Shown here in pieces: positions 8,579 through 18,362 of a stretch of DNA of 64,000 nt. The stretch's first letter is position 1; the number at the start of each line of letters is the position of its first letter. Below the pieces are notes generated by a model. The model saw only the letters and a list, made by a program, of their open reading frames with translations. It was not told the DNA's origin and did no database searches. Both the position numbers and the translations under genes were made by a program. The stretch comes from Mucilaginibacter phyllosphaerae (GTDB lineage: Bacteria; Bacteroidota; Bacteroidia; Sphingobacteriales; Sphingobacteriaceae), in the NCBI RefSeq assembly GCF_004378255.1, contig NZ_SNQG01000002.1, forward strand, positions 124,001 through 188,000, written 5' to 3'.

Positions 8579-9673
8579 ATGAAAGTAATTTGTATCGTAT
8601 TGATAAGCTGTTTTGGCATTGCGTGTAATGCTAAAACACATGAAAATATTTTAATTGGCCGTGTGAAAAATTATCCTGCAAAAAAGATTTATCTTATGGA
8701 TGCCTATTTACATGATGTAAAAGATTCTGCGTATGTAAAGAATGGTAATTTTAAGTTTTCAATCCCGGTAGATAAAAAATACAGTTCGGAGTTATCATTA
8801 TCTATAACCAAAACCTATGATTATCAAAAAGTACTGGTTTTTAAGAATGACATTCTATCTGTTAACAAAAAGTTATACGGCGGTACTTCATTTATTTTGG
8901 ATGATGATACAGTTAAAATAACAGGAGATTACAATAATTTAAATCATTTTTTAAGTATAAAAGCGGGTAATGAAAATAAGCTTATAATGCGTTATCAACT
9001 AAATGAGTTTGGTTATATTCAAGGCTTAAATGCCGACCAGCGGCAGCAAAAGATCAAGGAGATCAAAGATGTAATTCAGAATAACCCTCATTCATCTTTC
9101 CTGCTATCCAAATTATATTTAAATAAAGAAAAGTACTCGAAAACCGAAATCGCCGCATTAGTTTCTCTATTTGATAATGATCTTAGGAAAACGATCATGG
9201 GCAATAAATTTCAAATATATTTAGATAACCGGTTAGATGCCGGTCAAAAGTTTTTTGATTTGAAATTAAAAGATGATAAAAATAATGTCAGGTTAGTTCT
9301 TGATGATAAAAAACTGAATATGTTAATATTTTGGGCCAGTTGGTGCGGCCCATGCAGAATGGAAATCCCACAAATTAAAAGGCTAAACACGCTGTATAAA
9401 AATAAGGGATTAAATGTAGTGAGTATATCAATAGATGAAAATCAAATGGAGTGGTATAAAGCACTAAAGCAAGAACAAATGAAATGGGATCAGTTTCTTG
9501 TAGATAAGGCCGATATAGAAGTAATTGAGGCAAGGTATAATTTCTCTTCTATACCCACTACCATATTTATAAATGGCGCAGGAAAAGAAGTTTACAGGAT
9601 CTCTGGATATGCTGACAATCAGTTCGCCGCATACAAAAATGTTATTGATAAATTAATTAGTGATAGTGAGTGA
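8579..9673 (+). CDS. DUF4369/TlpA-family thiol-disulfide lipoprotein 2
   Basis: 364 residues. The short N-terminal signal ends FGIAC, a likely lipobox with Cys at about 16. Residues about 22-110 match the DUF4369 pattern (LIGRVKNYPAKKIYL, then DSAYVKNGNFKF), a domain commonly N-terminal to TlpA in Bacteroidota. The C-terminal thioredoxin fold carries FWASWCGPCRMEIPQI near residue 255 and the cis-Pro strand SSIPTTIFINGAGKEVYR. Predicted membrane-anchored periplasmic thiol oxidoreductase. It pairs with precursor 2 as the 435-residue TlpA pairs with precursor 1, though the two N-terminal regions are unrelated. A+T-rich like the other cargo genes. Confidence 0.87.
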   Translation: MKVICIVLISCFGIACNAKTHENILIGRVKNYPAKKIYLMDAYLHDVKDSAYVKNGNFKFSIPVDKKYSSELSLSITKTYDYQKVLVFKNDILSVNKKLYGGTSFILDDDTVKITGDYNNLNHFLSIKAGNENKLIMRYQLNEFGYIQGLNADQRQQKIKEIKDVIQNNPHSSFLLSKLYLNKEKYSKTEIAALVSLFDNDLRKTIMGNKFQIYLDNRLDAGQKFFDLKLKDDKNNVRLVLDDKKLNMLIFWASWCGPCRMEIPQIKRLNTLYKNKGLNVVSISIDENQMEWYKALKQEQMKWDQFLVDKADIEVIEARYNFSSIPTTIFINGAGKEVYRISGYADNQFAAYKNVIDKLISDSE

Positions 9674-9768
9674 TAATACAGTTGATTAACTAACATCAGA
9701 TGTTTTTTCTTTTTTAATTAAAAATCACCTTAATTAATAGTTTTATATTTAAGTTTCAATTTACATAA

Positions 9769-11946
9769 ATGGCTTTTACCTTTTACAAACAACCCGACCA
9801 AATGGACTGCGGGCCTACCTGCCTCAGAATGGTGGCCAAGCATCATGGGCGCAATTTTAAGGTGCAAACCTTAAGGCAGCTGTGCGAGATCAATCGCGAG
9901 GGGGTTTCGTTACTGGGTATCAGCGATGCTTCCGAAAAGATCGGCTTCCGGTCTATCGGTGCCAAGCTTAATCTGGGCGACCTGAAGGAGGCGGTTCTTC
10001 CCTGCATTTTGCACTGGCGGCAAAACCATTTTGTGGTGCTTTACAAGATCAGCAAAGGCCATTACTATATAGCCGACCCCGGCGCAGGCCTGGTGAAGCT
10101 CAACGAAGAAGATTTTGCCCGCAACTGGGTTTCTGATCCGGATAAGGGAGAGGGTATTGTATTGCTGCTTTCGCCCACCCCAAACTTTTACGATCAGGAG
10201 GAAGAGAAGGATACCAGTGTAAGCTGGAGTTTCTTGTTCCGCTATTTAATTACCTATCGCCAGCTGCTGTCGCAGTTGTTTATAGGGCTGGGCATAGGTA
10301 CCCTGCTGCAGCTGATCACGCCTTTTTTAACGCAGTCGGTAGTAGATATCGGTATCAACACCCGTAACCTTAATTTTATTTACCTGGTGATGATAGCCCA
10401 GGGCTTTTTAATACTGGGCCGGGTGAGTGTGGAGTTTATCCGGTCGTGGATATTGCTGCATATCAGTACCCGCATCAACGTATCCATCCTTACCGATTTT
10501 TTGATCAAACTGATGCGGCTGCCCATCAGCTTTTTTGATACCAAGCTTACCGGCGATATTATGCAGCGCATGAACGATCAGCGCCGGATAGAGAGTTTCC
10601 TTACCGGGTCTACGCTGAGTACGCTGTTCTCGATGTTTAACCTGGTGGTATTCTCGGTAGTGCTGGCGTATTACAATATGGTTATTTTTGGGGTGTATAT
10701 GGCCAGCAGTATCCTGTATGTGGCCTGGATCTTTGTTTTCTTGAAACGCCGACGCGAGCTTAATTATAAAAGCTTCGAGATCTCGTCTAAAAACCAAAGT
10801 ACCATTGTGCAGCTGGTAAGCGGCATGCAGGAAATTAAACTGAACAACTGCGAGCAGGAAAAGCGCTGGGAATGGGAGCACCTGCAGGCGCGTTTATTTA
10901 AGTTTAGCGTAAAAAACCTGGCGTTAAGCCAGTACCAGCAGGGCGGGGCTACGCTCATTAACGAATCTACCAACCTCATCATTACCTTTTTAAGCGCCAA
11001 AGCGGTGATAGACGGGCAGTTTACCCTGGGCGCCATGATAGCCGTGCAGTACATTATCGGCCAGCTGAACGGGCCGGTGCAGCAGTTGCTGGGCTTTATA
11101 CAGGGCTTTCAGGATGCCAAGATCAGTTTAGAGCGTTTGAACGAGATCCACCAGATGGAGGATGAAGAACCTATAGACAAGGAGTTTAATAACACCCTGC
11201 CCGAAAACCGCACCATTACCTTTAAGGATGTTACCTTTAGGTACCCCGGCGCAGGTAACGAGCCGGTGCTGCAGGATATTAACCTCACCATTCCGCAGGG
11301 CAAAACAACGGCCATTGTAGGCATGAGCGGCAGCGGCAAAACAACCATACTTAAACTGCTGCTTCGGTTTTACGAAACCGAGCAGGGCGAAATTAAGGTT
11401 GGCGAGCAACTGCTGGATAACATCAGCTTTAAAATATGGCGCAGCCAGTGCGGCGTAGTGATGCAGGACGGCTTCATCTTCTCCGATTCGATAGAACGCA
11501 ATATTGCGGTGGGCGATGAGTCGCCCAATAAGGCCAAGCTGCAGCACGCCATCCGGATAGCCAACATCGGCGATTTTATCGACAGCCTGCCGCTGGGGCT
11601 AAAAACAAAGATAGGGGCCGAGGGTAACGGCATCAGCCAGGGCCAGCGCCAGCGTATGCTGATAGCCAGGGCCGTTTATAAAGACCCCGAATACCTGTTT
11701 TTTGACGAGGCCACCAACGCCCTTGACGCCAATAACGAGCGGGTGATCATCAATAACATGAATGAGTTTTTTGTGGGCAAAACCGTCATTGTAGTAGCCC
11801 ACAGGTTAAGCACTGTTAGCAATGCCGATAACATTATTTTGTTGGATAAAGGCCACATTGCCGAGCAGGGCACACACCAGCAGCTGATAGCCCTTAAAGG
11901 CGATTATTACCAGCTGGTAAAAAACCAGTTAGAACTTGGCGCTTAA
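9769..11946 (+). CDS. C39 peptidase-containing ABC exporter (PCAT)
   Basis: 725 residues, standard for a peptidase-containing ABC transporter. Residues 1-145: C39 protease with Gln8, catalytic Cys14 in QMDCGPTCL, the His of NHFVVL (about 92) and the Asp of ADPGAG. Residues about 160-460: six-helix exporter membrane domain. Residues about 480-725: ATPase with Walker A GMSGSGKTT, signature ISQGQRQRM, Walker B YLFFDEATNALD and H-loop VAHRLSTV. Such proteins cut GG leaders in the cytoplasm and export the core. The two GG-leader peptides upstream are the evident substrates. All catalytic residues are present, so the transporter should be active. The adaptor gene follows 28 bp downstream. More G+C-rich than the cargo genes just before it. 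Confidence 0.95.
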   Translation: MAFTFYKQPDQMDCGPTCLRMVAKHHGRNFKVQTLRQLCEINREGVSLLGISDASEKIGFRSIGAKLNLGDLKEAVLPCILHWRQNHFVVLYKISKGHYYIADPGAGLVKLNEEDFARNWVSDPDKGEGIVLLLSPTPNFYDQEEEKDTSVSWSFLFRYLITYRQLLSQLFIGLGIGTLLQLITPFLTQSVVDIGINTRNLNFIYLVMIAQGFLILGRVSVEFIRSWILLHISTRINVSILTDFLIKLMRLPISFFDTKLTGDIMQRMNDQRRIESFLTGSTLSTLFSMFNLVVFSVVLAYYNMVIFGVYMASSILYVAWIFVFLKRRRELNYKSFEISSKNQSTIVQLVSGMQEIKLNNCEQEKRWEWEHLQARLFKFSVKNLALSQYQQGGATLINESTNLIITFLSAKAVIDGQFTLGAMIAVQYIIGQLNGPVQQLLGFIQGFQDAKISLERLNEIHQMEDEEPIDKEFNNTLPENRTITFKDVTFRYPGAGNEPVLQDINLTIPQGKTTAIVGMSGSGKTTILKLLLRFYETEQGEIKVGEQLLDNISFKIWRSQCGVVMQDGFIFSDSIERNIAVGDESPNKAKLQHAIRIANIGDFIDSLPLGLKTKIGAEGNGISQGQRQRMLIARAVYKDPEYLFFDEATNALDANNERVIINNMNEFFVGKTVIVVAHRLSTVSNADNIILLDKGHIAEQGTHQQLIALKGDYYQLVKNQLELGA

Positions 11947-11974
11947 AAGTTATACCAATAAATACACATACAAC

Positions 11975-13273
11975 ATGCCGGTACCCAGCAGAGAGAACTT
12001 AATAAGCACTACACCGCATACCGATGATATGCAGGATATCATGACGGCCGTACCATCGTGGTTGCTGCGGTGGGGTATTACCCTGTTTTTTATGGTGCTG
12101 ATAATGGTAGTGAGCATAGCCGCCATTATTAAATACCCCGATGTGGTTAAAACCAGTTTAAAGATCGTATCATCAGACGTGGCCAAGCCCGTTGTGCCTA
12201 AGGTAACCGGTAAACTGGTAAAGCTGCTGGTTAAAAATGATACTAAAGTAACCGGCGGGCAGCCATTAGGCTATATAGAAAGCACTGCCGACCATGATAA
12301 GGTTTTGGTTTTGATAGAAAGGCTTAACCAGTTAAAAACAGACCTGGCCCTCAACAAAACCGACCAGAATTTTTTCGATAACACCCATTATGGCGAACTG
12401 GGCGAATTACAGCCTGCCTACCAGGCATTTACAACTGCCTATATCACCTACAAATCATCTACCCAAAACGGTTTTTTAGTTAAAAAACGGGCCTACCTGC
12501 AAAAAGATATGGCCGGCCTTAACCAGCAGGCCCAGCAGCTAAAGGCCGAAAAAACCTTACAAAAGCGCGATTTTGATCTGGCCCAGGATGAATATGATAT
12601 GCATAAAAAGCTGGCCAAACAAAATGTAGAAACATCTGCCGAGCTAAGGCAGCAGGAGAGCAAGTACCTTTCTAAAAAGCAGCCCTTGTTACAAACAGAT
12701 GCGGCCATGATATCGGCCAATACCAATTACCTGGCCAAGCAAAAAGAGATACTGGAACTGGATAATATGGTGATGGAAGAAAAGGCCAGGTTTTTACAAT
12801 CGCTTAACAGCCTGTTAAGCCAGGCCGAAGACTGGAAAAGCAAATATGTATTATCGGCGTCAAAAGATGGCTTTGTGGTTTTTGCCGGCACCGTTCAGGA
12901 AAACCAGGTTGTATCCCCCGCCAACAACGTGTTTTATATAAATGCCGGCAATACCGACTACTTCGGCGAAATGAGTATCCCCCAAAACAATTCGGGCAAG
13001 GTAAGGGCCGGGCAAACGGTTTTGATCAAGCTAAAAAGCTACCCTTTTGAAGAATATGGTATGATAAAGGGCAAGCTCGACTACCTCTCTGAAGTGCCGT
13101 ATCACGATAGCGTTTTCCTGTCGAAGGTTACCTTTAAGCTCGGCAGATCCGCAGATCCGCAGAAACAGATCCATTTGAAGGAGGGCATGAATGCCGATGC
13201 CGAGATCATTACCGAAGATGCCACCATATTGCAGCGCATTACCCGCAATTTAATTAAGGCCCTGCATAATTAA
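11975..13273 (+). CDS. HlyD-family membrane fusion protein of the peptide exporter
   Basis: Periplasmic adaptor that would link the ABC exporter to an outer-membrane TolC-like channel. A short cytoplasmic N-terminus leads into one membrane helix (WGITLFFMVLIMVVSIAAII), then a lipoyl half-motif (PKVTGKLVKLLVKND), long coiled coils with many Gln/Lys/Leu residues, the second lipoyl half (SKDGFVVFAG) and a beta-barrel domain. I chose ATG 11975 because MPVPSRENL is a typical start; an overlapping TTG at 11936 would add 13 residues and overlap the exporter stop. No TolC gene lies in this cluster; the nearest is at 52345. Confidence 0.9.
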   Translation: MPVPSRENLISTTPHTDDMQDIMTAVPSWLLRWGITLFFMVLIMVVSIAAIIKYPDVVKTSLKIVSSDVAKPVVPKVTGKLVKLLVKNDTKVTGGQPLGYIESTADHDKVLVLIERLNQLKTDLALNKTDQNFFDNTHYGELGELQPAYQAFTTAYITYKSSTQNGFLVKKRAYLQKDMAGLNQQAQQLKAEKTLQKRDFDLAQDEYDMHKKLAKQNVETSAELRQQESKYLSKKQPLLQTDAAMISANTNYLAKQKEILELDNMVMEEKARFLQSLNSLLSQAEDWKSKYVLSASKDGFVVFAGTVQENQVVSPANNVFYINAGNTDYFGEMSIPQNNSGKVRAGQTVLIKLKSYPFEEYGMIKGKLDYLSEVPYHDSVFLSKVTFKLGRSADPQKQIHLKEGMNADAEIITEDATILQRITRNLIKALHN

Positions 13274-13300
13274 TTTATAAAACTTAACCGGCCCTTTATA

Positions 13301-13347
13301 AAAACCAACCCGCGCAACGGCCTGATGGCACTGCGCGGGCTGGTTTT
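13301..13347. terminator. Bidirectional terminator between the HlyD and PepSY genes
   Basis: 16-nt arms AAAACCAACCCGCGCA and TGCGCGGGCTGGTTTT with one mismatch and a 15-nt loop; A and T tracts at the outer ends suit both convergent genes. Confidence 0.8.
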
Positions 13348-13365
13348 AACCTGTGGCTTAAAGCT

Positions 13366-14568
13366 TTAAATTACGGGATCGAGGGTTGCTTTTGAGCGTA
13401 TCCGGGGTGTTTTTTTTGATTTTTTCTTTTTACCCAGCCAGATCATAAAGCCTGTAATGGGTAACGATGCGCAAACCAGCGATGCCATAAATGCCAGTAT
13501 CTGTGTGGGCAGCCCGTATATTTTACCGGTATGAATATCTTTATTAGAGTTGCGCCATTTTAAGCCTAAGGGCTTTTGTGCATGTATCAGCTGATCGAAT
13601 TGTTTGCCTGTGCGGCTGTCAAAATAATAATAGCTCAGGTTGCGCCAGCCGTCTGTACGGGTTTTAAGGTAAACAAAGGCCATCATGGTGTTTTCGCCCT
13701 TATCGGGCAGGCTCAGGCCAATAACGTGGTAGTTACCGTTAAGCGTTCGCTGCAGTTTGCCTACCATCATATCCAGGTGGTTTGCCGTGGTATCGGCTGT
13801 ATTGATTGCAGGCGCCTTGCGCAACAGTACTACAGGCTTATCAGAACCAAGCATTTTATAAATGCCCTTTTCCCACCATTTAAATGACCATGTAAGCCCC
13901 GTTACGGCAATAATAATGGCTACAGGCAATACATAAAACCCCAAACTGTTATGCAGATCGTAGTTTACGCGTTTCCATTTGCCGCTCCATTTTACAGTGA
14001 TGCTTTTTTTTAACTGCCGTAAATTTTTGGGCAGCCACAATATAAAACCGCTGATCAGCATCACCAAAAAAATAAGGATGCAGCTGCCAATAATTACACT
14101 GCCAACCGGTTTTACCAGTAACAGCTGCCTGTGCAATTGCTCGGTAACGTTAAAAAATTCGTAACGTACGTCTATCTGCCCAAGTACTTTGCCGTTATAA
14201 GGGTTAAGGTACACGTCATCGCGGTATTTAAACTGGCTAAAATAACTCAGCGTAATATCCTTTTTCTTATTCGCCTTACTGGCCGAGAATACATAGCTGC
14301 GGCCATCCTCATTTATCCGGATATCGGTAATGGGTTTGCTTTTGCCCAGGGCATGCTGTGCAATAGCCATCAGTTCAGAAACGGGTTTTTGCCGGCCGGT
14401 TGGTTTAACCTCGGTAAGGTTGCGGTTAAAAAAGCCAAACAGTTCATCTTCAAAAACCAACAGGCAGCCGGTTACGCCTATAATTACTACAATTATCCCC
14501 GTAACCAGCCCCAGCCATAAATGCAGCCATGCTGCTGTTGCTTTAAACCGTTTCCAAACCTGCCTCAT
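13366..14568 (-). CDS. PepSY-associated membrane protein (iron-uptake linked)
   Basis: 400 residues. Pattern of the PepSY_TM family: a first helix with the conserved WLHLWLGLVTGIIVVIIGVTGCLLVFEDEL, periplasmic PepSY segments, paired helices around 190-225 (HNSLGFYVLPVAIIIAVTGLTWSF) and a last helix before a basic tail (GKKKKSKK). The His residues in the helices are those proposed to bind haem or act in ferric-siderophore reduction in related proteins; that function is not proven. Its ATG overlaps the receptor stop codon by one base (TAATG), so the two genes are translationally coupled and likely act together in ferric-siderophore use. Confidence 0.9.
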   Translation of the reverse strand: MRQVWKRFKATAAWLHLWLGLVTGIIVVIIGVTGCLLVFEDELFGFFNRNLTEVKPTGRQKPVSELMAIAQHALGKSKPITDIRINEDGRSYVFSASKANKKKDITLSYFSQFKYRDDVYLNPYNGKVLGQIDVRYEFFNVTEQLHRQLLLVKPVGSVIIGSCILIFLVMLISGFILWLPKNLRQLKKSITVKWSGKWKRVNYDLHNSLGFYVLPVAIIIAVTGLTWSFKWWEKGIYKMLGSDKPVVLLRKAPAINTADTTANHLDMMVGKLQRTLNGNYHVIGLSLPDKGENTMMAFVYLKTRTDGWRNLSYYYFDSRTGKQFDQLIHAQKPLGLKWRNSNKDIHTGKIYGLPTQILAFMASLVCASLPITGFMIWLGKKKKSKKTPRIRSKATLDPVI

Positions 14569-17030
14569 TAATTAAAGGTATAAGTTAATGTTAACAAATA
14601 ATTGGATGGCGCACCGGGGAACAGCCGGATATAATCATACCCGCCTACCCAATATTTTTTGCCGGTAATATTATTAGCATTAAACTGCAGCTGCACCTTG
14701 CCTATATTGTAAAACAGCGCGGCATCAACCAGGGTATAGGATGGAATGCTTTGGGTAACATTGATAGATAGGGTGCGCCTGTCTACATAATTTGCCCCCA
14801 GGCCCAGGCCCATGCCGCTTAACTTACCTTTGGTAATGTTATAACGCGTCCAGATATTGGCCATGTTTTTTGGTGCATTGGGTTTTTGCAGGCCCACCTC
14901 TGCCGGGATGCCGCTTTCGGTTATTTTAGCATCATTGTAGGCATAAGATGCCAGCAGGCTCCAATAGGGGGTTATGCGCCCGGTAATATCAAACTCCACC
15001 CCTCTTGATCGCTCTTTGCCTACCGGCCTTAACAGGTCTGGCTGGCCTGCAACATTGGCGTTGTACAAAGTATTTTTTTGTTCTATCTGGTAAATAGAGG
15101 TGGTTATGGCCAGCCTGTCGTCCAGCCAGCTGCTTTTGGCGCCCAGTTCTATCATGTTGCTGGTAACCGGGGCAAACGGGCCGCCCGCATTGGGGTTGGC
15201 TATAGTGGCCGCAGTTTGCGGGTTGTAACCCATTACATAAGTACTGTAAATATTAATATTGCTGGATGCGGTATATACCAGGCCAAAGCGGGGCAGCCAC
15301 GCGCTTGAATGTGTTTTTTGCTGCGTGGGGGTTGCGTAGTTTAAAAAGTCGGTGTAGTATTCATAGCGAATGCCGAGCAATGCCTGCAGCCGGCCAATTT
15401 TTAACTGGTCCTGCACGTAACCGGCATGCAGGTAATAATAGGTAGGCGACAGGGTTGTGGGTGCAAAAATAGATTTGCTGTCGTCCTGCAGTCGCTGCGA
15501 GTTTAAAATATCATTCAAATTAAACGATGCTACGTTGGGTACCGGGTTGCCCTGCGTATCCCGCCTGTATTTAAGGCTATCCTTAGCCACATAACTTGCA
15601 ATGGTGCCTGTGTTGGCTGCATTACGATAGCCCGATGCCGTAAGCTGCGAGGCGCCTACGGGCATTTTTTCGCTGCCATAATCATAACCCGCCACTATTT
15701 TATGTTGTATGGGGCCTGTTTTTTCATTGTAATTAAAGTAACCGGTAAAGTTATCTATATAACGTTTGCGCTTGCGCTGAAAAATCTGCATGGCCACCAG
15801 GTTAGGGATATCCGCACCAAGTTTATCTTTGGCGTAGGCGTTGGCGCTGCGGTGCTCATACAGGTCTTCCTGGTAGCCGGTTTTAGAGTAACCGGCGTTA
15901 AAGCTTAGTTTATTGGTAAACTGGTGGTTTAAGGATAAGGATACGATGTAGGTTTGTTCGTTCAGATAATCGTTACCGGCGCTTAAAGCCAGCGATTGGG
16001 GCGTGGAGTACAGATCATTACCAATAACGGCCTGCCCACGATCCAGCCTGCTGCGCGAACTGTTGTAAACAAGATCGAAATTAAGCCTTGTTTTGGGCGA
16101 GGCCACAAACGATAACGAGGGTGCAACAATAACGTTCTTATCAAACTGCAGGTCTCTGAATGAATTGGCATCCTCGTAACCCAGGTTAAGGCGGTAAAGT
16201 AACGAGCTATCCTTATTGGCGGGGCCGGTAAAATCTGCCAGCGCCCTAAAGGTATTAAAGCTCCCTAACGAAAAACTGATGGATTTACGCGTTTCATCCA
16301 GCGGTTTTTTGGTTACCCTGTTTACCACACCACCGGGGCTGGCATTGCCGTATAATGCAGATGATGGCCCTTTTAATACTTCTACGCGTTCCAGGTAATT
16401 GGTTAAGGGCTGTTTCCAGAAACCGGTGCTGGTACGGAAACCGTTTACCAGTTGCGTATTGCTTTGGCCGTTTACCCTAAAACCCCTGATGGTAAGGTCA
16501 TCATAAAAAGTAAACTGGCTTACCCCGCTAAAGTTTTTTACCACATCGCCAACGCGCACGGCGCCCTGGTCGGCCATCAGCTCTTTACTGGCGTAGGATA
16601 CGGATTGCGGCAGGTCCTTAATATCTGTTTCTGTTTTATTCCCTATAAAGGTGGATTTGGTTTTGTAGGTTTTTTCCTTGCGGCCGGTAATTTCTACCAG
16701 CTGCAAAGCATTGTTATTTTCGCTTAAAACCACATTAAGCTGTAATTTTTGCCCGGCAATAATGTTTACTTCTTTGTTAATGGTTTCGTAACCGATAAAT
16801 GAGAACCTCAGGCTGAATTTGCCGGCGGGTAAACGCAAAGTATAGGTACCATCGCTGTTGGCTGCGGCTGATATTTGGGTGCCGGTAACCAGCACGGTAG
16901 ACCCGGCCAGCAGCCTGCCGCTGTCATCCTGAATAAAACCCTGTATAATGGCATTGTTTTTTTCCTGAGCGTTTGCAGGATCGGCAAATAACAAAAAAAG
17001 AAAAGCTAAAAATGTAAAATTATGTTTCAT
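14568..17030 (-). CDS. TonB-dependent siderophore receptor
   Basis: 820 residues. Signal peptide ending NAQ, then a carboxypeptidase-regulatory-like domain (about 25-115: IIQGFIQDDSGRLLAGSTV). Next a plug (about 130-250: DLPQSVSYASKELM … VEVLKGPSSALYGNASPGG) and a 22-strand barrel ending in an aromatic-rich strand with terminal YTFN. The plug wording matches the TonB siderophore receptor group (FhuA/FecA-like). Outer membrane; ligand unknown. Coupled to the PepSY gene. Its promoter region is shared divergently with rhaT, but no Fur-like site was confirmed. Confidence 0.93.
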   Translation of the reverse strand: MKHNFTFLAFLFLLFADPANAQEKNNAIIQGFIQDDSGRLLAGSTVLVTGTQISAAANSDGTYTLRLPAGKFSLRFSFIGYETINKEVNIIAGQKLQLNVVLSENNNALQLVEITGRKEKTYKTKSTFIGNKTETDIKDLPQSVSYASKELMADQGAVRVGDVVKNFSGVSQFTFYDDLTIRGFRVNGQSNTQLVNGFRTSTGFWKQPLTNYLERVEVLKGPSSALYGNASPGGVVNRVTKKPLDETRKSISFSLGSFNTFRALADFTGPANKDSSLLYRLNLGYEDANSFRDLQFDKNVIVAPSLSFVASPKTRLNFDLVYNSSRSRLDRGQAVIGNDLYSTPQSLALSAGNDYLNEQTYIVSLSLNHQFTNKLSFNAGYSKTGYQEDLYEHRSANAYAKDKLGADIPNLVAMQIFQRKRKRYIDNFTGYFNYNEKTGPIQHKIVAGYDYGSEKMPVGASQLTASGYRNAANTGTIASYVAKDSLKYRRDTQGNPVPNVASFNLNDILNSQRLQDDSKSIFAPTTLSPTYYYLHAGYVQDQLKIGRLQALLGIRYEYYTDFLNYATPTQQKTHSSAWLPRFGLVYTASSNINIYSTYVMGYNPQTAATIANPNAGGPFAPVTSNMIELGAKSSWLDDRLAITTSIYQIEQKNTLYNANVAGQPDLLRPVGKERSRGVEFDITGRITPYWSLLASYAYNDAKITESGIPAEVGLQKPNAPKNMANIWTRYNITKGKLSGMGLGLGANYVDRRTLSINVTQSIPSYTLVDAALFYNIGKVQLQFNANNITGKKYWVGGYDYIRLFPGAPSNYLLTLTYTFN

Positions 17031-17114
17031 TTATTAAGACTAATTAAAAATAACTTTGCAAGTATAGCTATAATTTTGGCGTTGTAAAAGTTTTGTTGCA
17101 ATAGTTACCGCATA

Positions 17115-17131
17115 ACAGTACATAACAGTTA
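17115..17131 (+). promoter_or_regulatory. Candidate rhamnose operator 1 (upstream of rhaT)
   Basis: ACAGTACATAACAGTTA, a direct repeat of ACAGT at a 10-bp step. It recurs with one difference at 18363 and is followed in both places by GTTAATTA and a TARTTT-type box at similar spacing. It starts 69 bp before the rhaT start. Likely bound by the GntR regulator encoded at 23357 (inference). Confidence 0.6.
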
Positions 17132-17183
17132 TAAAGGATGGGTTAATTAGTTTAGCATGTTATTTACCAATTAACCTATTTTC

Positions 17184-18266
17184 ATGCAAGCAATTTTTGG
17201 GATCCTGTTCCATTTTATCGGCGGTTTTGCGTCTGGTAGTTTTTATATACCCTATAAAAAAGTTAAGGGCTGGGCCTGGGAAAGCTTTTGGATTGTGGGC
17301 GGCATCTTCTCGTGGCTTATTGTACCGCCGTTGGCAGCCTGGCTAACAATACCGGGCTTTGCAGATATTATAAAACAAACCCACGGCCATGTATTACTGC
17401 TAACCTACTTTTTTGGGGTGCTGTGGGGTATTGGCGGCCTTACCTACGGCTTGGGGGTAAGGTACCTGGGGGTAGCCCTGGGCAGCTCTATCATACTGGG
17501 CTTATGCTCGGTTTTCGGGGCGCTTATACCCTCTGTTTATTATGATTTTTTCCCGGCAGAGGGTAAGGATACCATCACCATGTTATTAACCAACCACTGG
17601 GGGCAAATGGTTTTACTGGGTGTGGCGGTATGTGTGCTGGGCATTGTTATTTGCGGCTATGCCGGGATGATGAAAGAGCAGGAGCTATCTAAAGATAAGC
17701 AAGTTGCAGTAAACAATACCGAATACAAGTTTGGCATAGGCATATTTGTAGCCATTGTATCTGGGATATTAAGTGCCTGTTTTGCCTTTGGTATTGATGC
17801 AGGCAAGGTGATGGCTAACGAAGCGAACGATGCCTGGAAGGCCCTGCACCCGGGCGACGGCGAGTTTCTGTTTCAGAACAATGTAACTTATATTGTAATA
17901 CTGTGGGGCGGGTTAACCACAAACTTTATCTGGTGCATGTTGCTGAATGCGCGCAACAAAACCTTTGGCGACTATACCAATAAAAAAACGCCGTTAAGGG
18001 CCAATTACCTGTTTTCGGCATTGGCGGGTACCACGTGGTTTTTACAATTCTTTTTTTACGGCATGGGCGAAAGCCGTTTAGGCAACGGCCCAAGCTCGTG
18101 GATCTTGCACATGGCGTTCATCATCCTGATAGCCAATACCTGGGGCCTTGTACTTAACGAATGGAAGGGCGTAAGTAAGAAGGCGCTGCGCACCGTATTT
18201 GCAGGTATTGTTACCATTATTATTTCGGTGCTGATAGTGGGTTACGGTAATTCAATCAAAGGTTAA
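17184..18266 (+). CDS. rhaT: L-rhamnose/proton symporter RhaT
   Basis: 360 residues with ten hydrophobic segments, the length and topology of RhaT. Recognisable family segments include GFASGSFYIPYKKVKGWAWE near the start, the LGSSIILGLCSVFGALIPS helix, GILSACFAFGIDAG in the middle and FFFYGMGESRLG near the end. Imports L-rhamnose across the inner membrane with protons. First gene of the rhamnose cluster, 193 bp ahead of the aldolase fusion and separated from it by a stem-loop and a second operator-like motif, so it may be transcribed both alone and together with the rest. Confidence 0.95.
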   Translation: MQAIFGILFHFIGGFASGSFYIPYKKVKGWAWESFWIVGGIFSWLIVPPLAAWLTIPGFADIIKQTHGHVLLLTYFFGVLWGIGGLTYGLGVRYLGVALGSSIILGLCSVFGALIPSVYYDFFPAEGKDTITMLLTNHWGQMVLLGVAVCVLGIVICGYAGMMKEQELSKDKQVAVNNTEYKFGIGIFVAIVSGILSACFAFGIDAGKVMANEANDAWKALHPGDGEFLFQNNVTYIVILWGGLTTNFIWCMLLNARNKTFGDYTNKKTPLRANYLFSALAGTTWFLQFFFYGMGESRLGNGPSSWILHMAFIILIANTWGLVLNEWKGVSKKALRTVFAGIVTIIISVLIVGYGNSIKG

Positions 18267-18291
18267 TGATACAGCAATGGGAATTACCGGC

Positions 18292-18316
18292 AGCGATGGG
18301 TTTTAAACCCATCGCT
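18292..18316 (+). terminator. Inverted repeat after rhaT
   Basis: AGCGATGGGTTT/AAACCCATCGCT, 12-bp arms around a single T. No T run follows on the + strand, so terminator strength is uncertain. Confidence 0.5.
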
Positions 18317-18362
18317 ATAAAAACTAATTATTTAAACACACTTTTTGCCATGCTGGTTCCAT

